37,184 bases of DNA from Streptomyces griseorubiginosus (GCF_017614965.1 NZ_WVUG01000054.1:1-37184), one strand, 5' to 3'. Shown: positions 1 to 8,545, numbered from the stretch's first letter. The notes: a model not told the origin generated them from the sequence alone. Numbers and translations are program-made.

Positions 1-1488
1 GACTACGTCCGCGTCCCGCCGGCCCCCTGCTCCGCGACGCGTCGCGCGGTCTACGCCCTGGCCGGCCTGCTGCGGACGCTGCTGCTCTACGTCCCGCTGG
101 CCGTGGGCGGAAGCTACCTGCTGCTGACCCTGGTCCCCGCCCTGGACGCCCTGCTCGACCCCAGCTCCCAGGACCTGACCACGGCGCGCTTCTACGGCGA
201 GGCGCTGGGCCTGTCGCTCGCCGCCTACGCCGGCTACCTGGTCCTCGGGCTCGCCGCCGTGTCCCTGCTTCCGCGAGCCCTGAGCCCGCTGCTGCGCCCC
301 GACCGGGTCTATCCGCTCTACGGCTTCCACTACTCCGTGCAGCGTGGAATCGCCCGCGTCACCAACATCAAGTTCTTCAAGTGGCTGTGCGGCGACAGCT
401 CGTACATCGTCCCCTACCTGCGCGCCATCGGTTACGACCTCTCGCGGGTGGAGCAGACCGGCTCCAACTTCGGCACCGAGGTGCAGCACGAGACGCCGTA
501 CCTGGCCACCGTGGGCAGCGGCACCATGGTCGCCGACGGCCTGTCGATCGTGAACGCCGACTTCTCCGGCACGTCGTTCCGTGTCTCGCGCGCGACGATC
601 GGAGGGCACAACTTCCTCGGGAACAACATCGCCTACCCCAGCGGTGGCCGCACCGGCGAGAACTGTCTGCTGGCGACCAAGGTGATGGTCCCGTTGGACG
701 GCGAGATCCGTCAGGGCGTGGGCCTGCTGGGCTCGCCCTGTTTCGAGATCCCGCGCTCGGTGGAACGCGACAGCCGCTTCGACCATCTGCGCGAGGGGGC
801 CGAACTGCGCCGCGGGCTCGCCCTGAAGAACCGGTTCAACCTCCGTTCCATGGGGCTGTTCCTGTTTCTGCGCTGGCTGGACTGGTTCGTGCTCGGCGTG
901 ATCGGCTTCGCCGCCTTCGACCTGTACGGCGCCCACGGCACGGCCGGCGGCCTGCTGATCGGTGCGTCCCTGATCGTCGGACTCGCTTTCAGCACCGGTT
1001 ACTACGTACTCGTGGAGCGGCTGATCGGCCGGTTCCGGCCGCTGACGCCGAAGCTGTGCTCGATCTACGACCCGTACTTCTGGTGGCACGAGCGGCTGTG
1101 GAAGGTGCCCGACAACCATCTGGTCGTCTTCAACGGGACACCGTTCAAGAACCTGGTCTGGCGGGCGCTGGGGGTCCGGCTCGGGCGGCGGGTCTTCGAC
1201 GACGGCTGCTACATCACCGAGCGCACCCTCGCCACGATCGGCGACGACTGCACGCTCGCCGCGCACACCAAGGTGCAGGCCCACTCCCAGGAGGACGGCA
1301 CCTTCAAGTCCGACCACATCACCATCGGGGCCGGCTGCACGCTCGGCACCGGAGCGCTCGTGCACTACGGCGTGTCCATGGGCGACGGGGCCGTCCTCGC
1401 GCCCGACTCCTTCCTGATGAAGGGCGAGGAGATGCCGGCCGGGGCGCGGTGGGGCGGAAACCCGGCGGTCGCGCCACGGCACGGCTGA
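1..1488 (+). CDS. Pls/PosA-type peptide synthetase, C-terminal part (5' end outside window)
   Basis: The frame is open from base 1, so 495 residues of a longer protein are visible and its start lies off the left edge. Four hydrophobic segments are seen: two within the first 100 residues and two around residues 285-345. Two stretches of left-handed beta-helix (hexapeptide) type lie between and after them, at about residues 155-240 and 390-485, the last with the motif ITIGAGCTLGTGALVHYG. This alternation of membrane helices and tandem soluble domains is the architecture of epsilon-poly-lysine synthetase (Pls), where the membrane-bound tandem domains join amino-acyl units made by an N-terminal adenylation-carrier part. 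That N-terminal part is not visible here and is inferred. The gene is followed after 38 bp by an adenylation-carrier gene and Dap biosynthesis genes, so it probably acts in the same pathway at the membrane. A stand-alone hexapeptide acyltransferase is the alternative. Confidence 0.8.
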   Translation, partial: DYVRVPPAPCSATRRAVYALAGLLRTLLLYVPLAVGGSYLLLTLVPALDALLDPSSQDLTTARFYGEALGLSLAAYAGYLVLGLAAVSLLPRALSPLLRPDRVYPLYGFHYSVQRGIARVTNIKFFKWLCGDSSYIVPYLRAIGYDLSRVEQTGSNFGTEVQHETPYLATVGSGTMVADGLSIVNADFSGTSFRVSRATIGGHNFLGNNIAYPSGGRTGENCLLATKVMVPLDGEIRQGVGLLGSPCFEIPRSVERDSRFDHLREGAELRRGLALKNRFNLRSMGLFLFLRWLDWFVLGVIGFAAFDLYGAHGTAGGLLIGASLIVGLAFSTGYYVLVERLIGRFRPLTPKLCSIYDPYFWWHERLWKVPDNHLVVFNGTPFKNLVWRALGVRLGRRVFDDGCYITERTLATIGDDCTLAAHTKVQAHSQEDGTFKSDHITIGAGCTLGTGALVHYGVSMGDGAVLAPDSFLMKGEEMPAGARWGGNPAVAPRHG

Positions 1489-1526
1489 CCGGACGGCAAG
1501 GAAAGAAAACAGGGGGAACAAGATCC

Positions 1527-3665
1527 ATGGACATCATCCCGCGCTGGACGCTCGACCCGGTACCGGGCGTCGCGGAGTACGACATCGCACTGCCGGAGAG
1601 TGTGCCGAGCGATCCGTCGGCCCTCGCGGCCGCCCACCTCAGGGTGCTCGCCGAACTCTCCGGGGAACCCGGAGCACCGGCCCTCGCCGACCCCGGTGTG
1701 CGGGTCGCTCTCCAGGGCCGCACCCTGCGCCTGCGCTACCGCACCGACCTTCTCGACGCCGCGGCCGCCGCCCGTGTCGCCGGATACCACCTCACCGCGC
1801 TCACCGACCCGCACCGGCCCACCCTGCTCTCCGAGGAGGAACTCCGCTTCCAGCTGGACGAGCTGGCGGGTCCTCGCCGGCAGCTGCCCGACCGGCGGGT
1901 GCACGAACTGTTCGAGGAGCGGGCGGCGCTGCACCCGGACGCGGTGGCCGTCGTCCAGGACGGCCGGCGCTGGACGTACGGCGAGTTGAACTCCCGTGCC
2001 AACCGCATAGCGCGGGCGCTGCTCGCCCGGGGGCTGCGGCACGAGGGCGTGGTCGCCGTGGTCATGGAGCGGAACCTGGACTGGGCGGCGGCCGTGCTCG
2101 GCGTCCTGAAGGCGGGCGGAGTGTATCTGCCCGTCGAGCCGCACTTCCCGGCCGACCGGATCGCGCGGACCCTGGAGCGGGCGGAGTGCGCCCTGGTCCT
2201 CACCGAGCGCGGCAGCGACACCCGGGTGGGCGGGCGCGTCCGGAAGCTGTTCGTGGACATGGCGTACGGCGAGGGGCACGCCGAGCGCGATCTCCGCCTG
2301 CCCGTCACCGCCGGCCAGCTCGCCTACATCTACTTCACGTCGGGCTCCACCGGTGAGCCCAAGGGCGCGATGTGCGAGCACGCCGGATTCGTCAACCACG
2401 TCCTCGCGAAGATCGCCGACCTGGGCGTCGGGGCCGGGCGGACGGTCGCGCAGACCGCGCCGCAGTGCTTCGACATCTCCCTGTGGCAGCTGGTCACCGC
2501 GCTGCTGGTCGGCGGGCGGACGCTGATCGTCGGGCAGGAGACGATCCTCGACGTGCCGCGGTTCGTCGACACGATCGCGCGGGGCCGGGTGAACGTGCTG
2601 CAGGTCGTGCCGTCGTATCTGGAGGCGGTGCTGGCCGAGTTGGAGCAGCGGCCGCGCGAACTGCCGGACCTGCGCTGCGTCTCGGTGACCGGGGAAGCGG
2701 TGAAGCGGGAACTGGTCGAGCGCTGGTTCAGCGTCGAACCCGGCATCCGGCTGGTCAACGCCTACGGCCTCACCGAGACCTCGGACGACACCAACCACGA
2801 GGTGATGGACCGGGCGCCGGACGGGCCCCGGGTGCCGCTCGGGCGGCCGATCGCGAACGTCCGCGTCTACGTCGTCGACGAGGATCTGGTGCCCGTGCCG
2901 CTGGGCGCGCCCGGCGAGATCGTCTTCTCCGGGGTCTGCGTGGGCCGCGGGTACGTCAACGACCCCGAGCGGACCAAGGCGGCCTTCACCGACGACCCGT
3001 ACCGGCCCGGCGAACGGCTGTACCGCAGCGGGGATCGCGGGCGCTGGCGGCCGGACGGGAAGCTGGAGTTCCTCGGGCGCCGGGACAGCCAGGTCAAGGT
3101 GCGCGGATTCCGGGTGGAGATCGGCGAGATCGAGAACGCGCTGCTGCGGGTGGACGGGGTGCGCGACGGCGCGGTGGTCGTCGTGGGGGGCACGCGGCTG
3201 GTGGCGTTCTGCACGGGGCCGGAGCCGGTGGACGCCGATCGGGTGCGGGCTCGGCTGGCCGAGTCGCTGCCGGAGTACATGGTGCCGGCGGTCGTGCACT
3301 GGCGGGAGCGGCTGCCCCTGACCGGCAACGGCAAGACCGACCGCAAGGCCCTCGACCGTCTTGCCGGGCGCCTGGACCGCGAAGCCTCCACGGACCTGCG
3401 GCCGGACGGTGAAGCCTCCGGTGACCCGGACAGCCCCGGCGAGCGGCGCATGGCCGCCGCCTGGGCCCAGGTGCTCGGCATTCCCGCGGACCGGATCGGC
3501 CGCCGGGACCACTTCTTCGACCGCGGCGGCACCTCGCTGTCCGCCGTGAAGCTCGCGATCGCCCTGGACCGGGCGGTCACCATCGACGACGTCAACCGCC
3601 ACCCGGTCCTCGCCGACCTGGCGGGCCTGCTGGACCAGCGCCACGGAAAGGAACAGGTGCGATGA
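1527..3665 (+). CDS. Free-standing NRPS adenylation-carrier (A-T) protein
   Basis: The 712-residue protein activates an amino acid as its adenylate and loads it onto its own carrier domain. The first ~110 residues look like the tail of a condensation domain (LRLRYRTDLLDAAAAARVAG) without its catalytic part. The adenylation domain follows with YFTSGSTGEPKG (~270-280), FDISLWQ, NAYGLTETS, YRSGDRGRW and the catalytic Lys near 603 in LTGNGKTDRK. The carrier domain has FFDRGGTSLSAV with the phosphopantetheine Ser near 670. Aligned by eye to GrsA, the specificity residues read D-I-W-Q-S-T-A-D-D-K; the acidic pair suits a cationic side chain such as Dap, but this is inference. ATG 1527 follows AGGGGG by about 10 nt. 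The stop overlaps the next start as ATGA. There is no condensation or thioesterase domain, so product release must involve a partner, probably the upstream Pls-like protein. Confidence 0.93.
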   Translation: MDIIPRWTLDPVPGVAEYDIALPESVPSDPSALAAAHLRVLAELSGEPGAPALADPGVRVALQGRTLRLRYRTDLLDAAAAARVAGYHLTALTDPHRPTLLSEEELRFQLDELAGPRRQLPDRRVHELFEERAALHPDAVAVVQDGRRWTYGELNSRANRIARALLARGLRHEGVVAVVMERNLDWAAAVLGVLKAGGVYLPVEPHFPADRIARTLERAECALVLTERGSDTRVGGRVRKLFVDMAYGEGHAERDLRLPVTAGQLAYIYFTSGSTGEPKGAMCEHAGFVNHVLAKIADLGVGAGRTVAQTAPQCFDISLWQLVTALLVGGRTLIVGQETILDVPRFVDTIARGRVNVLQVVPSYLEAVLAELEQRPRELPDLRCVSVTGEAVKRELVERWFSVEPGIRLVNAYGLTETSDDTNHEVMDRAPDGPRVPLGRPIANVRVYVVDEDLVPVPLGAPGEIVFSGVCVGRGYVNDPERTKAAFTDDPYRPGERLYRSGDRGRWRPDGKLEFLGRRDSQVKVRGFRVEIGEIENALLRVDGVRDGAVVVVGGTRLVAFCTGPEPVDADRVRARLAESLPEYMVPAVVHWRERLPLTGNGKTDRKALDRLAGRLDREASTDLRPDGEASGDPDSPGERRMAAAWAQVLGIPADRIGRRDHFFDRGGTSLSAVKLAIALDRAVTIDDVNRHPVLADLAGLLDQRHGKEQVR

Positions 3666-4666
3666 CGCACGTGTACCCGGCTCTTTCGCCCGACATCGAC
3701 ACAGCCCCCGGCCGTCCACCGCTCCTGCACGCCGAGCCCGAGGCGGGAGCGGAGAGTTGGGCCGCCGAACACCGTGAGGCGCTGCGTGCCGCGGTCGCCG
3801 AGCACGGCAGCCTGATGGTCCGCGGGCTCGGCCTGACCGAACCGGCCGCCGCGGGGGCGGTGTTCCGGCACCTCACCGACGCCCTGATGGCCGACCGCGA
3901 GCCGTTCGCGCCCCGCCGCACCTACGGCGACGGCGTGTACTCCTCCTCCAAGTGGCCGCCCAACCAGCAGATGTGCATGCACCACGAGCTCAGCTACTCC
4001 CTCGAGTTCCCCGGTCTGCTGCTCTTCGCCTGCCTGGAGGCGCCGGAGTCGGGCGGGGCGACCGCTCTCGCCGACGGACCGGCGGTGCTTCAGGCGCTGC
4101 CCGCGGAACTGACCGAACGGTTCGAGCGGGAGGGCTGGCTGCTGACCCGGACGTACAACGACGAGATCGGCGCCACGGTCGAGGAGGCCTTCGGCACCGA
4201 CGAGCGGGCTGCCGTCGAACGCCACTGCCGCGCCCACGCCATCGAGTTCGACTGGCAGGACGACGGCTCCCTGCGCACCCGGCAGCACCGCGCCGCGGTG
4301 GTCCGGCACCCGGCCGACGGCCGGCGTTGCTGGTTCAACCAGGTCGCCTTCCTCAACGAGTGGACCATGGACCCCGAGGTGCGCGAGTACCTGGTCGACA
4401 TGTACGGCCCCGACGGGCTGCCCTTCAACACCCGCCACGGCAACGGCGATCCGCTCGACGAGGGCGTCGTACGCGCCGTCAACGAGGTGTACGAGGCGCA
4501 CACCCTGCGCGAGCCGTGGCAGTCCGGCGATCTGCTGCTCGTCGACAACATCCGCACGGCGCACGGCCGGGAGCCCTTCGAGGGCCCGCGCGAGGTGCTG
4601 GCCGCCCTCGGCGATCCCGTACGGCTGACCGACTGCGCGCCGGCTTTCGAGGTGAGGACCGTATGA
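3662..4666 (+). CDS. SyrP-like TauD/TfdA family Fe(II)/2-oxoglutarate dioxygenase
   Basis: This 334-residue protein has the iron-binding facial triad H107-x-E109 (in CMHHELSY) and distal H301 (TAHGRE), with R310 placed to bind 2-oxoglutarate. The stretch around the HxE motif (LLLFACLEAPESGGATALAD) is typical of the SyrP branch, whose founding member hydroxylates an aspartyl residue tethered to a carrier protein. It is translationally coupled on both sides through ATGA overlaps with the A-T gene and with sbnB. Inference: it hydroxylates the amino acid loaded on the neighbouring carrier domain, or the free precursor. The substrate cannot be read from the sequence. Homologues in other clusters act on arginine or asparagine, so a hydroxylated product other than beta-hydroxy-aspartate is possible. 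Confidence 0.9.
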   Translation: MTHVYPALSPDIDTAPGRPPLLHAEPEAGAESWAAEHREALRAAVAEHGSLMVRGLGLTEPAAAGAVFRHLTDALMADREPFAPRRTYGDGVYSSSKWPPNQQMCMHHELSYSLEFPGLLLFACLEAPESGGATALADGPAVLQALPAELTERFEREGWLLTRTYNDEIGATVEEAFGTDERAAVERHCRAHAIEFDWQDDGSLRTRQHRAAVVRHPADGRRCWFNQVAFLNEWTMDPEVREYLVDMYGPDGLPFNTRHGNGDPLDEGVVRAVNEVYEAHTLREPWQSGDLLLVDNIRTAHGREPFEGPREVLAALGDPVRLTDCAPAFEVRTV

Positions 4667-5694
4667 CCGCCGCCACCGCACCGTCCTTCTCCGTCATCTC
4701 CGGTGAGCAGGTCCAACAGGCCCTGCACGGGCGGGAGTCCGAGATCGCCGAGCTCGTCGAGGCCGTCTACCTGCTGCACGGGGCGGGCGAGTCGGTGAAC
4801 CCGCCGTCGTACTTCCTGCGCTTCCCGGACCGCCCGGCCTCCCGGATCATCGCGCTGCCCGCCTCGCTGGGCGGACCGCTGCGGGTGGACGGACTGAAAT
4901 GGATCTCCAGTTTCCCGGAGAACACGCGGTCCGGCCTGCCGCGCGCCTCGGCGGTGCTGATCCTGAACGATCCCGAAACCGGTTACCCGTTCGCCTGTCT
5001 GGAGAGCTCGGTCATCAGCGCCACCCGCACGGCCGCCTCGGCCGCGCTGGCGGCCGACCGGCTGAGCCGGAGCCGACCGCGGCCGACGCGGGTGGGGTTC
5101 GTGGGAACCGGCCTGATCGCGCGCTACATCCACACCCATCTCACCGCCACCGGCTGGGAGTTCGAGGAGACGGGCGTGTACGACGTGTCGTCGCGCAGCG
5201 CGGCGGGGTTCCGCGGCTATCTGGAGCGGACGGGCGCGAAAGGGAGGATCGGTGTGCACGAGGACGCCGAGTCCCTGGTCCGCGCCTCGGACCTGCTGGT
5301 CTTCGCGACGGTCGCCGCCGAGCCGCACGTCCACGACCCGTCGTGGTTCGCGCACCGTCCGCTGGTGCTGCACGTGTCGTTGCGGGACCTCGATCCGAGG
5401 ATCCTGCTCGACTCGGCCAACTACGTGGACGACGTCGAACACTGCCTGAAGGCACAGACCTCGCCGTACCTGGCCGAACAGCTCACCGGGGGCCGCGACT
5501 TCCTGGACGGCACGCTCCACGACGTGCTGACCGGCCGGGCGAGCGTCCCGGGCGACCGGACGGTGGTGTTCTCGCCGTTCGGACTGGGGGTGCTCGACCT
5601 GGCGGTCGGCAGGTTCGTCCACGACGAGGTGGCCCGTCGGGGCGGGCTCAACGTCGTCGAGGGGTTCTTCCACGAGCTGCGCCGGTACGGCTGA
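4663..5694 (+). CDS. sbnB: 2,3-diaminopropionate biosynthesis protein SbnB
   Basis: A 343-residue member of the ornithine cyclodeaminase/mu-crystallin family. It shows the substrate-side segment GLKWISSFPEN near residues 76-86, a Rossmann motif RVGFVGTGLIARYI near 144-157, and the length usual for SbnB. In the staphyloferrin B pathway SbnB oxidises N-(1-amino-1-carboxy-2-ethyl)-glutamate with NAD+, releasing L-2,3-diaminopropionate and 2-oxoglutarate. The next gene encodes the partner SbnA, which makes that intermediate, so the pathway assignment rests on the pair rather than on this protein alone. The start overlaps the dioxygenase stop (ATGA). The 2-oxoglutarate released here is also the co-substrate of the neighbouring dioxygenase, which may be a convenience of the arrangement. 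Ornithine cyclodeaminase is the alternative, made less likely by the neighbour. Confidence 0.93.
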   Translation: MTAATAPSFSVISGEQVQQALHGRESEIAELVEAVYLLHGAGESVNPPSYFLRFPDRPASRIIALPASLGGPLRVDGLKWISSFPENTRSGLPRASAVLILNDPETGYPFACLESSVISATRTAASAALAADRLSRSRPRPTRVGFVGTGLIARYIHTHLTATGWEFEETGVYDVSSRSAAGFRGYLERTGAKGRIGVHEDAESLVRASDLLVFATVAAEPHVHDPSWFAHRPLVLHVSLRDLDPRILLDSANYVDDVEHCLKAQTSPYLAEQLTGGRDFLDGTLHDVLTGRASVPGDRTVVFSPFGLGVLDLAVGRFVHDEVARRGGLNVVEGFFHELRRYG

Positions 5695-5730
5695 CCGGCC
5701 CGGCTGCGTGACGCATGAGAAGGGGACATC

Positions 5731-6696
5731 ATGCCCGTCATTTCCGACCCTGTTCAGTTCAACGAGGAGGAGCTCTATGTCGACCTGCGGGCCGCGCTGG
5801 GGCTGCCGCTGTACCTGAAGTGCGAGGGGTTCAACTTCGCCGGCTCCATCAAGATCAAGGCGGCCACCGAGATGGTGGACGCCGCCGAGCGGGACGGGCT
5901 GCTGCGGCCCGGATCGGTGCTGGTCGAGTCGTCGTCCGGGAACCTGGGCGTCGCGCTCGGCGTGATCGCGGCCAGCCGTGGACACCGGTTCCTGTGCGTC
6001 ACCGACGCGCGCTGCAACGAGCCGACGATCCGGCTGATGGAGGCGCTGGGCAGCGAGGTGCACGTGATCGAGGAGCCGGATCCGCGCGGCGGTTTCCTGG
6101 GCGCCCGGATGGCGTACGTGGGAGCGCTGTGCGCGTCCGACGACAGATACGTGTGGCTCAACCAGTACACCAACCACGGAAACTGGAAGGCGCACTACCG
6201 GACGACCGCGCCGGCCATCGGCCGCCGCTTCCCGCATCTGGACGTCCTGTTCGTCGGGGCCGGCACGACCGGGACCCTGATGGGCTGCGCCCGCTGGTTC
6301 TGGCAGTGGCGGCGCCGGGTGCGGATCGTGGCCGTCGACAGTGTGGGCTCGGTGAGCTTCGGCGGGGCGCCGGGGCGCCGGATGATCCCCGGCCTTGGCG
6401 CGAGCGTGCCGCCGCGGCTGCTCGACGAGTCGTACGTCGACGACCTGGTCCGGGTGGAGGAGAGCGACACGGTGCTGGCGTGCCGGCGGCTCGCCGCCCG
6501 GGGCTTCCTGTTCGGCGGCTCGACGGGCACGGTGATCAGCGGCGCGGGCCAGTGGCTGGCGGAACACGGCCACAAGGGCCTCACGGCGGTGGCGATCGCC
6601 CCGGACCTCGGCGAGCGCTACCTGGACACGGTGTACCGGGAGGGGTGGCCGTCGGACGCGCTGGAGCGGGAGCCGGCTATGGCCCGGCTCGCGTGA
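5731..6696 (+). CDS. sbnA: 2,3-diaminopropionate biosynthesis protein SbnA (PLP, cysteine-synthase fold)
   Basis: This 321-residue PLP enzyme of the cysteine synthase family shows the Schiff-base Lys at about K41 (NFAGSIKIKAA), the substrate loop SSSGNLGVALG, the phosphate-binding loop GAGTTGTLMG and a C-terminal GGSTGTVISG. In staphyloferrin B synthesis SbnA condenses O-phospho-L-serine with L-glutamate to give the intermediate that SbnB oxidises to Dap. ATG 5731 is preceded by AAGGGGAC with proper spacing. A 36-bp gap separates it from sbnB, so it is probably co-transcribed and is the last gene of the biosynthetic block in this window. An ordinary cysteine synthase is unlikely, because the AGSIKIKAA segment departs from the usual PAGSVKDR and because of the sbnB partner. 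Confidence 0.92.
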   Translation: MPVISDPVQFNEEELYVDLRAALGLPLYLKCEGFNFAGSIKIKAATEMVDAAERDGLLRPGSVLVESSSGNLGVALGVIAASRGHRFLCVTDARCNEPTIRLMEALGSEVHVIEEPDPRGGFLGARMAYVGALCASDDRYVWLNQYTNHGNWKAHYRTTAPAIGRRFPHLDVLFVGAGTTGTLMGCARWFWQWRRRVRIVAVDSVGSVSFGGAPGRRMIPGLGASVPPRLLDESYVDDLVRVEESDTVLACRRLAARGFLFGGSTGTVISGAGQWLAEHGHKGLTAVAIAPDLGERYLDTVYREGWPSDALEREPAMARLA

Positions 6697-6725
6697 CGCA
6701 CCACCCGGCGCGCTGAAGTGTGCTG

Positions 6726-6749
6726 ACCGGCGCCGGTACGGGGTACTTT
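6726..6749 (+). promoter_or_regulatory. Candidate leaderless promoter with palindrome upstream of aidB
   Basis: The 12-bp palindrome ACCGGCGCCGGT (6726-6737) is followed by TACTTT (6744-6749), which fits the actinobacterial -10 form TAnnnT. ATG 6756 lies 6 nt downstream with no Shine-Dalgarno sequence, the geometry of a leaderless transcript. No convincing -35 is seen, so this is a weak call. Confidence 0.35.
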
Positions 6750-6755
6750 CGCGGC

Positions 6756-8390
6756 ATGGCAGGCACCACGCACACCGTGACCAACCAGCCCCCGCCTCTG
6801 ACCGGCTACGACGTCTTCGGCGCCGACCATGCCCTGACCGCGGCCGTGGAGCGCCACCTCGCCCCGGGTCTGCTCGACGAGGTCCACTCCGAGCTGTCGG
6901 CGCTCGGGCAGTCCGCCGGGTCGGCGCAGCTGCAGGAGTGGGGCGCCCAGGCCAACGAGAACCCGCCCCGGCTGCGTACGCACGACCGCTACGGCCACCG
7001 TGTCGACGAGGTCGATTTCCACCCCGCCTGGCACCGGCTGCTCGGCAAGGGCGTCGCGGCCGGGCTGACCGCCGCCTGGGCCCGGCCAGGCGGCCATGTG
7101 CGCAGGGCGGCGGCGTTCGTGGTGTGGACCCAGGTGGAAGCCGGCAACCTCTGCCCTCTGTCGATGACCCACGCCGCCGTCCCCGCCCTGCGCACCGATC
7201 CCGCTCTCGCCGCGGAGTGGGAGCCGCGGCTGACGTCGATGATCTACGACCGTGAGCTCAGGCCGGCCCGGCTCAAGGCCGGCTCCCTGTTCGGCATGGG
7301 CATGACCGAGAAGCAGGGCGGCAGTGACGTACGGGCGAACACGACCGCCGCCCGGCCGCTCGCCGCGGACGGAGAGTACGAGCTCACCGGACACAAGTGG
7401 TTCTGTTCGGCGCCCATGTCCGACGGGTTCCTGGTGCTCGCGCAGGCGCCCGGCGGACTGACCTGTTTCCTCGTGCCGCGGGTGCTGGAGGACGGTTCCC
7501 GCAACGTCTTCCTCATCCAGCGCCTCAAGGACAAGCTCGGCAACCGGTCGAACGCCTCGAGCGAGGTCGAGTTCGACGGGACCTGGGCGCGCCGGGTCGG
7601 CGAGGAGGGGCGCGGGGTGCCCACCATCATCGACATGGTGGCCGCGACCCGGCTGGACTGCGTGCTGGGCTCGGCGGGCCTGATGCGGCAGGCGGTCGCG
7701 CAGGCCGTGCACCACTGCGCCCACCGGGAGGCCTTCGGCGCGAAGCTCGCCGACCAGCCGCTGATGCGCAACGTGCTGGCCGACCTGGCACTGGAGTCGG
7801 AGGCGGCGACCACCCTCGCGCTCAGGCTCGCGGCCGCCTGCGACGAGGGCGGCGAGCAGGAGCGGGCGCTGCTGAGGATCGCCGTACCGGCCGCCAAGTA
7901 CTGGGTGACCAAGCGGTGCGCCCCGGTCGTCGTGGAGGCCGCGGAGTGCCTCGGCGGCAACGGTTACGTCGAGGAGTCCGGCATGCCCCGGCTGGTGCGC
8001 GAGTCACCGCTGAACTCGGTCTGGGAGGGCGCCGGAAACATCCAGGCGCTGGACGTGCTGCGCGCGCTGCGACGCGAGCCGCACGCCTTGAACGCCTACC
8101 TCCAGGAGGTCGGCGAGGCCCGCGGCGCCGACCACCGCCTCGACGGCGCGATCAAGGACCTCCTGACCGAACTCTCCGACCTGGACGGTATCGAGACCCG
8201 GGCCCGCCGCCTGACGGAGCGCCTCGCCCTGGTCCTCCAGGGCTCCCTCCTGGCCCGCTTCGCCCCACCGGAAGTCGCCGACGCCTTCTGCGCCTCCCGC
8301 CTCGGAGCCGACGGAGGCCCAACCTTCGGCACCTTGCCCCACACCCTGGACCTGAATGCGGTGGTGAACCGAGCCCGCCCTACGAACTGA
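6756..8390 (+). CDS. aidB: AidB-like acyl-CoA dehydrogenase family protein
   Basis: The 544-residue flavoprotein matches the AidB subgroup, which is longer than ordinary acyl-CoA dehydrogenases (~380 residues) and has an N-terminal extension beginning PPPLTGYDVFGADHAL. Visible motifs are GMGMTEKQGGSDVRANTT (flavin/substrate region), ECLGGNGYVEESG, and RESPLNSVWEGAGN, where the Glu lies at the catalytic-base position. E. coli AidB is induced by alkylation stress and binds DNA and FAD; its physiological reaction is unsettled, so no substrate is proposed. I chose ATG 6756 over an in-frame GTG at 6720 because a -10-like TACTTT lies just upstream, suggesting leaderless translation. It is a separate unit from the Dap operon and is followed by a long gene-free stretch with a hairpin. 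Confidence 0.88.
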   Translation: MAGTTHTVTNQPPPLTGYDVFGADHALTAAVERHLAPGLLDEVHSELSALGQSAGSAQLQEWGAQANENPPRLRTHDRYGHRVDEVDFHPAWHRLLGKGVAAGLTAAWARPGGHVRRAAAFVVWTQVEAGNLCPLSMTHAAVPALRTDPALAAEWEPRLTSMIYDRELRPARLKAGSLFGMGMTEKQGGSDVRANTTAARPLAADGEYELTGHKWFCSAPMSDGFLVLAQAPGGLTCFLVPRVLEDGSRNVFLIQRLKDKLGNRSNASSEVEFDGTWARRVGEEGRGVPTIIDMVAATRLDCVLGSAGLMRQAVAQAVHHCAHREAFGAKLADQPLMRNVLADLALESEAATTLALRLAAACDEGGEQERALLRIAVPAAKYWVTKRCAPVVVEAAECLGGNGYVEESGMPRLVRESPLNSVWEGAGNIQALDVLRALRREPHALNAYLQEVGEARGADHRLDGAIKDLLTELSDLDGIETRARRLTERLALVLQGSLLARFAPPEVADAFCASRLGADGGPTFGTLPHTLDLNAVVNRARPTN

Positions 8391-8403
8391 CCTAAGCACC
8401 AAT

Positions 8404-8460
8404 GCCCTAAAGGGGCGCGGGGAACGGCGCGAACAACCACAAACCGCCCCGCACCCGCCG
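8404..8460 (+). repeat. Dispersed Streptomyces intergenic repeat (AGGGGCGCGGGGAA type)
   Basis: The sequence begins GCCCTAAAGGGGCGCGGGGA and continues with a GGCGCGAACAACCAC-like tail. From memory, the core AGGGGCGCGGGGAACTGCGCGA is a common intergenic element downstream of genes in Streptomyces genomes. A second copy of the 13-bp core AAGGGGCGCGGGG lies on the minus strand at 21680-21692, also after the end of a gene. Its function is unknown; a role in transcript ends is plausible. Confidence 0.55.
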
Positions 8461-8513
8461 AATCACACCAGGCCGCACCCCATGAGGCGCACCCGGCCAA
8501 ATCGCCGAAGGCA

Positions 8514-8545
8514 GGGGTGGTGCTGCGCCGACACGGCACCACCCC
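8514..8545 (+). terminator. Hairpin terminator candidate downstream of aidB
   Basis: Arms GGGGTGGTGC (8514-8523) and GCACCACCCC (8536-8545) are perfectly complementary over 10 bp with a 12-nt loop. There is no T-run, as is usual for actinobacterial terminators. It lies about 120 bp after the aidB stop. Confidence 0.55.

Noticed and set aside
381..1526. Extension of the A-T gene far upstream in its own frame
   Set aside because: The upstream part lies inside the Pls-like gene in another frame, has Arg/Pro-rich shadow composition, and a good ribosome-binding site precedes ATG 1527.
1365..3719. Long minus-strand frames opposite the NRPS genes
   Set aside because: They are shadows caused by high third-position GC; they have repetitive Gly/Arg/Pro/His composition, no domains, and lie opposite a gene with full family motifs.
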